DNA of 64,000 nt from Oscillospiraceae bacterium (GTDB lineage: Bacteria; Bacillota; Clostridia; Oscillospirales; Ruminococcaceae): NCBI GenBank assembly GCA_017536625.1, contig JAFXGY010000018.1, forward strand, positions 62,001 through 126,000, given 5' to 3'. The notes beneath the pieces are model-generated. The model did no database searches and was not told the DNA's origin. It was given only the letters and a program-made list of their open reading frames with translations. A program made the translations under genes and the position numbers. Positions 57,719 through 64,000 of this stretch are shown piece after piece (positions within the stretch are counted from its first letter, which is position 1; every line of letters begins with the position of its first letter).

Positions 57719-59143
57719 ATGGGAGGATTTTTTGGCGTAGCCTCTAAAACCGACTGTATGGTGGACGTCTTCTTCGGAACGGACTATCATTCCCACCTTG
57801 GCACCCGCCGCGGAGGAATGGCAGCTTTTGACGAAGAAGTCGGACTCCAGCGTCAGATTCACAATATTGAAAACTCGCCTTTCAGAACCCGCTTCGAAAA
57901 CATTTTCGACGAGATGAAAGGCAAATCCGCCATCGGATGCATAAGCTCCATGGAACCCCAGCCTTTGCTCATCCGTTCCGGGCTTGGCGCGTTCGCAATC
58001 TGCTTCATCGGAATCATCAACAATGCTGATGAACTTATCGAAAGATATCTTTCCAAAAGAAGCGGATTCTTCAACGCCATGACCGGCGGAAAAGTAAACT
58101 CCGTGGAACTTCTTGCGGGACTTATCAGCCTTAAGGAAGATTTTACCGAAGGCATTAAATTTGCCCAGGAAGTAATCGACGGCACCGCAAATATCCTTAT
58201 CCTTAAAAATGACGGAAATATCATCACCGCAAGGGATAAAATGGGCCGCCTTCCGGTAATAATCGGAAAAGACGAAAACGGCCACTGCGTAACTTTTGAA
58301 TCCTTCGCGGCAAAAAAACTTGAATATGAAATTATAAAGGAACTCGGCCCCGGCGAAATTGTTGAAATCACTCCGGAAGAAGTTGTTCAGCTTTCTCCCC
58401 CCGGGGAAGAAATGCGCATCTGTGCTTTCCTCTGGTCCTATTACGGATATTCCACTTCCGCTTATGAAGGAATCAATGTTGAAACCATGCGTTACCGCAA
58501 CGGAAGCCTTCTTGCGCAGATGGATAAGGCAAACGGATTTGATACCCACATCGACTATGTCGGCGGCGTTCCGGATTCCGGAACTCCCCACGCCATCGGT
58601 TATGCGAACGAAAGCAAAATTCCCTTTGCCCGTCCGTTCATAAAATATACCCCCACCTGGGCAAGAAGTTTTATGAGCACAAAGCAGACCGAAAGAGCCA
58701 AAGTCGCGAAGATGAAACAGATGCCCGTTGATGAACTTATAAACGGAAAAGACCTTCTCTTCGTGGATGATTCCATAGTCCGCGGAACCCAGCTTCGGGA
58801 AACGGTTGACTTCCTTTACAGCAACGGCGCAAAATCCGTACATATGCGTTCCGCATGCCCGCCGATTATGTACGGCTGCAAATATCTCAACTTCTCCCGC
58901 GCCACAAGCGATATGGAACTTATCGCAAGACGCACCATTATGGAACTTGAAGGGGAAGAGGGCTTCAAATATATTGAAGAATACAGCGACGGAAACACCG
59001 AACGCGGAAAGAATCTCCGTGCTGCCATCTGCGAAAAACTTCATTTCGCATCCCTCGATTTCCAGAACGTCGATGGAATAATCAAATCCATCGGGCTTCC
59101 CGCCTGCAAACTTTGTACTTATTGTTGGAACGGAAAGGAATAA
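57719..59143 (+). CDS. purF: Amidophosphoribosyltransferase-like protein lacking the N-terminal catalytic Cys
   Basis: 474 residues; AAAGGAG precedes the ATG. PurF makes phosphoribosylamine from PRPP and glutamine, the first committed purine step. The Ntn-glutaminase domain (1-225) keeps the GTRRGGMA loop, but the chain begins MGGFFGVASKTDC, so Gly stands where the nucleophilic Cys of MCGxxG should be; no propeptide is present. The PRPP-binding loop LLFVDDSIVRGTQLRET is intact in the phosphoribosyltransferase domain, and C-terminal cysteines (PACKLCTYC, with SACPP upstream) could hold an Fe-S cluster as in Bacillus PurF. It may use free ammonia, or an unlinked glutaminase, or depend on a second purF elsewhere. 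Confidence 0.9.
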   Translation: MGGFFGVASKTDCMVDVFFGTDYHSHLGTRRGGMAAFDEEVGLQRQIHNIENSPFRTRFENIFDEMKGKSAIGCISSMEPQPLLIRSGLGAFAICFIGIINNADELIERYLSKRSGFFNAMTGGKVNSVELLAGLISLKEDFTEGIKFAQEVIDGTANILILKNDGNIITARDKMGRLPVIIGKDENGHCVTFESFAAKKLEYEIIKELGPGEIVEITPEEVVQLSPPGEEMRICAFLWSYYGYSTSAYEGINVETMRYRNGSLLAQMDKANGFDTHIDYVGGVPDSGTPHAIGYANESKIPFARPFIKYTPTWARSFMSTKQTERAKVAKMKQMPVDELINGKDLLFVDDSIVRGTQLRETVDFLYSNGAKSVHMRSACPPIMYGCKYLNFSRATSDMELIARRTIMELEGEEGFKYIEEYSDGNTERGKNLRAAICEKLHFASLDFQNVDGIIKSIGLPACKLCTYCWNGKE

Positions 59144-59149
59144 TTTTTT

Positions 59150-60193
59150 ATGAATACCAATTCAAGATCTGACAGCTATGCAGCAGCCGGTGTTGATATC
59201 ACCGCGGGCTATAAAGCTGTTGAACTTATGAAACAGCATATCGCAAAAACCATGACCTCCGGGGTCTGCTCCGATGTGGGCGGCTTCGGCGGACTTTTCG
59301 AGCTTGATATCACCGGAATGGAAAGACCTGTTCTTGTTTCCGGCACCGACGGAGTCGGCACCAAGCTTAAACTTGCATTTCTTCTTGATAAACACGACAC
59401 CGTCGGCATCGACTGCGTTGCAATGTGCGTGAACGATATCATCTGCGTAGGCGCAAAGCCCCTTTTCTTCCTTGATTATATTGCCTGCGGCAAAAATGTT
59501 CCGGAAAGAATCGCCGATATCGTAAAAGGCGTTGCGGAAGGCTGTGTTCAGTCCGGCTGCGCGCTCATCGGCGGCGAAACCGCAGAAATGCCCGGATTTT
59601 ATCCCGCAGATGAATATGACCTTGCGGGTTATTCCACCGGCGTTGTTGATAAGAAAAACATCATCGACAACAAAACCATGAAAGCCGGCGACGTCGTAAT
59701 TGCACTTCCTTCCAGCGGCGTTCATTCCAACGGTTTTTCTCTTGTAAGAAAAGTTTTTGACGTTGAAAACGCGGATATCACCGCACCGGAAGAAAAGCTC
59801 GGCGGAAAATCCATCGGCGAAACCCTTCTTACCCCCACCAGAATTTATGTAAAATCCGTCCTTGCCCTTCTTGAAAAAGTTAAGGTAAAAGGCATTTCCC
59901 ATATCACCGGCGGCGGTTTTTATGAAAATATTCCGAGATCCATTCCCGATGGTCTTGGCGCAAAAATAAGCCGCAAAGATGTGCGCGTTCTTCCGATTTT
60001 CGAACTCCTTATGGAGCGCGGCGGAATTTCTGAGCACGATATGTTCAACACCTTTAATATGGGCGTCGGCATGAGCATTGTTGTTTCCGCAGAAGATGCT
60101 CAGACCGCGCTTGACGTGCTCAAAGAAAACGGCGAAGATGCCTATATCATCGGCACCATCGAAGAATCCGAGGAGAAAATCACTATATGCTGA
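59150..60193 (+). CDS. purM: Phosphoribosylformylglycinamidine cyclo-ligase
   Basis: 347 residues, 6 nt after purF. Makes AIR from FGAM with ATP. Motifs: [69 protein letters not shown] and [12 protein letters not shown]. The stop overlaps the FNT channel gene by 7 nt. Confidence 0.97.
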   Translation: MNTNSRSDSYAAAGVDITAGYKAVELMKQHIAKTMTSGVCSDVGGFGGLFELDITGMERPVLVSGTDGVGTKLKLAFLLDKHDTVGIDCVAMCVNDIICVGAKPLFFLDYIACGKNVPERIADIVKGVAEGCVQSGCALIGGETAEMPGFYPADEYDLAGYSTGVVDKKNIIDNKTMKAGDVVIALPSSGVHSNGFSLVRKVFDVENADITAPEEKLGGKSIGETLLTPTRIYVKSVLALLEKVKVKGISHITGGGFYENIPRSIPDGLGAKISRKDVRVLPIFELLMERGGISEHDMFNTFNMGVGMSIVVSAEDAQTALDVLKENGEDAYIIGTIEESEEKITIC

Positions 60194-60801
60194 AACTTAT
60201 AATTGACGGCATTAAAGCCGGAATCATGATCGCCATAGGCGGAAGCGTCTTTCTTGCCTGTGAAAACAGATACATCGGCGCAATTCTTTTTTCCGTTGCG
60301 CTTCTCTGCATCTGCCTAAAAGGATACTCCCTTTTCACCGGAAAAGTGGGCTATCTTCCCGAAAAACACGACAAAGAAGCCTTCAGAATCCTTCTTTGCG
60401 GCCTTTTGGGCAATATTATTTCGACCATCTCCCTCGGCTTTGCCGTCAGTTTCGCAAATCCCGCTCTTGGTGAAGCGGCAAAAACCATCTGCGAAGCAAA
60501 GCTCGGCCAGGATCCACTCCAGACCCTTATCCGCGCTTTCTTCTGCGGCGTGCTCATGTATATGGCCGTGAGCACCTATCGCGAAAAAGGAACCCTTGCG
60601 GGAATCTTCTTCTGCGTGCCGGTCTTCATCCTCAGCGGATTTGAGCACTCCATCGCAAATATGTTCTATTTCGGAGCTTCCGGCATGATAAATATGGAAT
60701 CTGTTATTTATCTTGCAATCGTTGTAATCGGAAACTCCCTCGGCGGAATGGCAATGCCCATTCTCAATATTCTTGGAAAAGGGGAACCGAAAAATGCTTG
60801 A
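60187..60801 (+). CDS. Formate/nitrite transporter (FNT) family channel in the purine operon
   Basis: 204 residues, somewhat short for FNT proteins (usually about 250-280). About six helices with the family signatures [14 protein letters not shown] (first helix), [36 protein letters not shown] (the LARGIGCNWLV-like loop), [16 protein letters not shown] (containing the conserved FEHSIANM with the central His) and VIGNSLGGM. It overlaps both purM and purN. Formate is the source of 10-formyl-THF used by PurN and the AICAR transformylase, so formate uptake or release is the likely role; nitrite or bicarbonate-like substrates are possible. Confidence 0.93.
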   Translation: MLKLIIDGIKAGIMIAIGGSVFLACENRYIGAILFSVALLCICLKGYSLFTGKVGYLPEKHDKEAFRILLCGLLGNIISTISLGFAVSFANPALGEAAKTICEAKLGQDPLQTLIRAFFCGVLMYMAVSTYREKGTLAGIFFCVPVFILSGFEHSIANMFYFGASGMINMESVIYLAIVVIGNSLGGMAMPILNILGKGEPKNA

Positions 60802-61405
60802 AAACCCGGTAAAAATCGCCGTGCTCGTTTCCGGCGGCGGAACGAACCTTCAGGCGCTTATTGATGCTCAAAATTCCGGCATCATCAAAAGCGGAAAAAT
60901 CGAACTTGTAATCGCCAACAACGCCAATGCCTTTGCCCTTGAAAGAGCGGCAAACGCCGGCATAAAAACCGCCGTCGTCCTTAAAAAGGAACTCGGCTCC
61001 GCCGAAGCTTTTGAACAGAAAATAAAAGATCTTCTTTCCGAAAACGGAATCGAAATCATTGTTCTTGCGGGCTTTATGGCGATTCTCAGCGAAAATTTCA
61101 CAAAGGATTATCCCAAAAGAATAATCAACGTTCATCCGGCGCTTATTCCTTCCTTCTGCGGAAAAGGTTTTTACGGTCTTCATGTTCATGAAGCTGCCCT
61201 TGCTTACGGCGTAAAAGTTACCGGCGCCACCGTTCATTTCGTGAACGAAATTCCCGACGGCGGCGAAATCATTATGCAGAAAGCGGTCAATATCCGCGAA
61301 AACGATACCCCCGAAACCCTTCAGAAACGCGTTATGCGCCAGGCCGAATGGAAGATCCTTCCTCTTTCGGTCGAAAAAGTCTGTGCAAAATTAATTTCGG
61401 AATAA
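60794..61405 (+). CDS. purN: Phosphoribosylglycinamide formyltransferase
   Basis: 203 residues from the ATG at 60794, overlapping the FNT stop by 8 nt. Transfers the formyl group of 10-formyl-THF to GAR. Motifs: VLVSGGGTNLQAL, LAGFMAILSENF, NVHPALIPSF (catalytic Asn/His) and GATVHFVNEIPDGGEII with the Asp of the active site. Confidence 0.96.
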   Translation: MLENPVKIAVLVSGGGTNLQALIDAQNSGIIKSGKIELVIANNANAFALERAANAGIKTAVVLKKELGSAEAFEQKIKDLLSENGIEIIVLAGFMAILSENFTKDYPKRIINVHPALIPSFCGKGFYGLHVHEAALAYGVKVTGATVHFVNEIPDGGEIIMQKAVNIRENDTPETLQKRVMRQAEWKILPLSVEKVCAKLISE

Positions 61406-61432
61406 ATTAAAAAAAGAGAGGTAAAAAAGAGT

Positions 61433-62152
61433 ATGGACATTTACAAAATCAATGACATCGCCGAGCTTATCAAAGATAACGCCTATGTTGGCCGCGGAAT
61501 CGTAATCGGCAAAACCGCCGATGCAAAAAAAGCCGCAGTTGCTTATTTCATCATGGGCAGAAGCGCAAACAGCCGCAACCGCATTTTTGTTGAACGGGAC
61601 GACGCACTTTTCACCGAACCTTTCGATGCTTCCAAAGTCGAAGATCCGAGCCTTATCATTTATGCGGCTCTCCGCAAACTTGGCAATAAACTCATCGTCA
61701 CAAACGGTGACCAGACCGACACCATTTATGACGGAATCAGATGCGGCGGAACTTTTTCCGGAAGCCTTGCAACCCGCGAATTTGAACCGGATGCTCCGAA
61801 CCTTACCCCCAGAATCAGCGGCATGGCAACCTTCTGCTGCGGCGATTTTTCCTATCAGATGAACATACTCAAAAGCGCAGATGCGGAAGGCACCGCCTGC
61901 AACCGTTATACCTTCGATTACCCCGCACTTCCCGGTCTCGGACATTTCATTCACACCTATGTCTGCGACGGAAACCCCATCCCCACCTTCCAGGGTGAAC
62001 CCGAAAGAGTTGCAATTCCGGACGATATCGATGTTTTCACCGAATCCCTTTGGAACGCTCTTAACGAAAACAACAAAATCTCCCTTTACGTACGCTATAT
62101 CGACCTTGCCACCGGCGAAGAAGAAAACAGACTTATCAATAAAAATAAATGA
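61433..62152 (+). CDS. IMP cyclohydrolase, PurO-type
   Basis: 239 residues; GAGAGG precedes the ATG. Closes FAICAR to IMP, the last step of the pathway. The sequence has the PurO-type pattern (YVGRGIVIGKT, VAYFIMGRSANSRNR, VTNGDQTDTI, EPDAPNLTPRISG) rather than the N-terminal domain of PurH. PurO was first described in archaea, and similar stand-alone genes occur in Clostridia. It is directly followed by a transformylase-only gene, so together they replace the bifunctional PurH. Confidence 0.9.
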   Translation: MDIYKINDIAELIKDNAYVGRGIVIGKTADAKKAAVAYFIMGRSANSRNRIFVERDDALFTEPFDASKVEDPSLIIYAALRKLGNKLIVTNGDQTDTIYDGIRCGGTFSGSLATREFEPDAPNLTPRISGMATFCCGDFSYQMNILKSADAEGTACNRYTFDYPALPGLGHFIHTYVCDGNPIPTFQGEPERVAIPDDIDVFTESLWNALNENNKISLYVRYIDLATGEEENRLINKNK

Positions 62153-62173
62153 TATATAAGGAGCAAACGAAAG

Positions 62174-63358
62174 ATGAAAGAATTTGAACTTAAATACGGA
62201 TGCAACCCCAACCAGAAACCTTCCAGAATTTTTATGGATAACGGCGAGGATCTTCCTATAGAAATCCTTAACGGCCGCCCCGGTTTCATCAACTTCCTTG
62301 ATGCTTTCAACAGCTGGCAGCTTGTTAAAGAGCTTAAAGAAGCTCTTGGTATGCCCGCAGTAACTTCCTTCAAACACGTAAGCCCCACTTCCGCAGCTGT
62401 TGGTATTCCGCTTTCTGATGAACTTAAAAAAGCCTGCTTTGTTGACGATATCGAAGGCCTTGACGAATCTCCTCTTGCATGCGCTTATGCAAGAGCACGC
62501 GGCACCGACAGAATGAGCTCTTTCGGCGACTGGGTTGCTCTTTCCGACGTTTGCGACGTTACCACCGCTCTTATGATTAAACGCGAAGTTTCTGACGGTG
62601 TAATTGCCCCCGGTTATGAACCCGAAGCTCTTGAGATTCTCAAATCCAAACGCAAAGGCGGCTATAACATCGTAAAAATCGACCCGGATTACGTTCCCGA
62701 AGTTACCGAACACAAACATGTTTTCGGCATCACCTTTGAACAGGGAAGAAACAACTTCAAAATCGATGCAGACCTTCTTAAAAACATTGTAACCGAAAAC
62801 AAAGATATGCCCGAATCCGCAGTCCGCGACCTTATCGTTGCGCTCATCACCCTTAAATATACCCAGTCCAACTCCGTTTGCTATGCTGTTGACGGCCAAG
62901 CAATCGGCGTCGGCGCAGGTCAGCAGTCCAGAATTCACTGCACCCGTCTTGCGGGCACCAAAGCAGATACCTGGTTCCTCCGCCAGCACGAAAAAGTTCT
63001 TAACCTTCCCTTCAGACCCGAACTTGGAAGACCCGACCGCGATAACGTCATCGACGGTTACATCAACAAAAACGAAGAGGACGTCTGCGCAGAAGGCAAC
63101 TGGCAGAAATATTTCACCGAACAGCCCGCTCCCCTTACCGATGAAGAAGCAAAAGCATTCCTTGCAACCCGCGAAGGCGTTGCTCTCGGTTCCGATGCAT
63201 TCTTCCCCTTCAGCGACAACATTGAAAGAGCAAAACGCAGCGGCGTAAAATATATCGCAGAACCCGGCGGTTCCATTCGTGACGATGCGGTTATTGAATG
63301 CTGCAACAAATATGACATGGTAATGGCATTCACCGGAATGCGCCTTTTCCACCATTAA
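62174..63358 (+). CDS. AICAR transformylase (stand-alone, PurH C-terminal type)
   Basis: 394 residues; AAGGAG precedes the ATG. Formylates AICAR with 10-formyl-THF to FAICAR. It starts straight at the transformylase domain: LKYGCNPNQKPS, SFKHVSPTSAAVG (with the catalytic Lys-His), ARARGTDRMSSFGDWVALSD, GVGAGQQSRIHCTRLAG and SDAFFPFSDNIERAKRSGVKYIAEPGGSIRDD. The MGS-like cyclohydrolase domain of PurH is missing, which the upstream PurO-type gene makes good. Confidence 0.94.
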   Translation: MKEFELKYGCNPNQKPSRIFMDNGEDLPIEILNGRPGFINFLDAFNSWQLVKELKEALGMPAVTSFKHVSPTSAAVGIPLSDELKKACFVDDIEGLDESPLACAYARARGTDRMSSFGDWVALSDVCDVTTALMIKREVSDGVIAPGYEPEALEILKSKRKGGYNIVKIDPDYVPEVTEHKHVFGITFEQGRNNFKIDADLLKNIVTENKDMPESAVRDLIVALITLKYTQSNSVCYAVDGQAIGVGAGQQSRIHCTRLAGTKADTWFLRQHEKVLNLPFRPELGRPDRDNVIDGYINKNEEDVCAEGNWQKYFTEQPAPLTDEEAKAFLATREGVALGSDAFFPFSDNIERAKRSGVKYIAEPGGSIRDDAVIECCNKYDMVMAFTGMRLFHH

Positions 63359-63388
63359 TCAATAATTTCCGTTTACGGAGGCTTTTTT

Positions 63389-64000
63389 ATGGAAGTTTTA
63401 GTAGTCGGCGGCGGCGGCCGCGAACACGCAATAATCAAAAAAATCAAAGAAAATAAAGAAGTCACAAAAATCTATGCTCTTCCCGGCAACGGCGGCATTG
63501 CCGCCGATGCCGAATGCGCACCCATCGGCGCAAAGGATATTGACGCCATAGTTGAATTTGCAGTTGAGCATAAAGTTGACTATGCAATAGTCGCTCCGGA
63601 CGATCCGCTGGTTCTCGGCGCGGTCGATGCCCTTGAAGCAAAGGGAATTCCCTGCTTCGGACCCAGAGCAAACGCAGCCATCATCGAAGGCAGCAAGGTT
63701 TTTTCCAAAGACCTTATGAAAAAATACGGAATTCCCACCGCGGAATATGAAGTTTTCCACGATATGGAATCCGCCCTTGAATATCTTGAAACCGCACCAA
63801 TCCCCACCGTTATCAAAGCGGACGGACTTGCCCTTGGCAAAGGCGTAATCATCGCCGAAACAAGGGAAGATGCAAAAGAAGCTGTTCGCTCCATGATGGA
63901 AGATAAAGTTTTCGGCAAAAGCGGCGATAACATCGTAATCGAAGAATTCCTTACCGGACCGGAAGTTTCCGTTCTTTCCTTCACCGACGGAAAAACCGTT
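63389..64000 (+). CDS. purD: Phosphoribosylamine--glycine ligase, 5' part (runs off the window)
   Basis: 204 of about 420 residues. The ATG at 63389 follows ACGGAGG. GAR synthetase joins phosphoribosylamine and glycine with ATP. MEVLVVGGGGREHAI (N-terminal), YALPGNGGIA, APDDPLVLG, GPRANAAIIEGSKVFSKDLM and IKADGLALGKGVIIA (ATP-grasp) are clear. The usual Glu in the PE(V/A)PLV region is replaced by DDPLV. Confidence 0.96.
   Translation, partial: MEVLVVGGGGREHAIIKKIKENKEVTKIYALPGNGGIAADAECAPIGAKDIDAIVEFAVEHKVDYAIVAPDDPLVLGAVDALEAKGIPCFGPRANAAIIEGSKVFSKDLMKKYGIPTAEYEVFHDMESALEYLETAPIPTVIKADGLALGKGVIIAETREDAKEAVRSMMEDKVFGKSGDNIVIEEFLTGPEVSVLSFTDGKTV

Noticed and set aside
56972-59044. 690-codon open frame antisense to purC and purF
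   Set aside because: Shadow of two clear purine genes; no start signals and no recognisable domain.

Overview
The window is one contiguous piece of a Gram-positive, low-to-middle GC, probably spore-forming Clostridia chromosome (an Oscillospiraceae/Ruminococcaceae-like gut anaerobe is my best guess). The grounds are a T-box leader on pheST, spmA/spmB spore maturation genes, an AbrB-type regulator, a zinc-finger ClpE-like ATPase, a ZTP riboswitch on the purine operon, strong AGGAGG ribosome sites and several TTG starts. No rRNA operon, integrase, transposase or CRISPR array is seen. The species cannot be named from the sequence alone.

Layout. 1-3150 (minus): T-box leader, pheS, a small unknown gene and the 5' half of pheT. 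3360-9046 (plus): murD, two M42 aminopeptidases, a GNAT acetyltransferase and a YnbB-type PLP enzyme. 9047-12596: tRNA-Leu(UAG), a DMT transporter, uridine phosphorylase (minus), a repeat cluster and a HAD phosphatase. 13131-29143 (plus) is the accessory heart of the window. A promoter with paired TATGCA/TGCATA dyads and a leader of about 500 nt precede a 3,837-residue secreted beta-helix repeat protein. Directly behind it, starting with a 43-residue peptide that falls below ordinary ORF cut-offs, come an HPr-kinase-like protein, a PqqD-like domain, a membrane-anchored Ser-rich protein, an S26B-like peptidase and an ABC exporter. I read this as a RiPP-like cassette without any recognised cyclase.

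29309-41687: a DMT transporter; then on the minus strand a lipoprotein, a response regulator, a histidine kinase, a DUF1385 protein and prmC; then pseudouridine catabolism (psuK-psuG), an XRE regulator divergent from a histidine phosphatase, a membrane protein, and spmA-spmB. 41820-50706: AbrB-like regulator, ClpE-like ATPase, CvpA, DUF5711, ECF S-component, recG, and a sigma factor with a cognate membrane protein. 50883-55939: MazG-like pyrophosphohydrolase, a small exported protein, a second two-component system, a class II aldolase and a third M42 peptidase.

56242-64000 (plus) is a purine operon behind a ZTP riboswitch: purE, purC, purF-like (with the N-terminal catalytic Cys missing), purM, a formate/nitrite-type channel, purN, a PurO-type IMP cyclohydrolase, a stand-alone AICAR transformylase and purD (cut by the window end). 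The usual bifunctional PurH is thus replaced by two genes.

At least four families of short palindromic intergenic elements are scattered through the window, some lying inside operons or in 5' UTRs. Protein-coding strands rarely use codons whose complements are stops, so almost every gene has a long antisense shadow ORF, including one of 3,711 codons. These were not annotated. All functional calls are from reading motifs by eye; no database search was possible.
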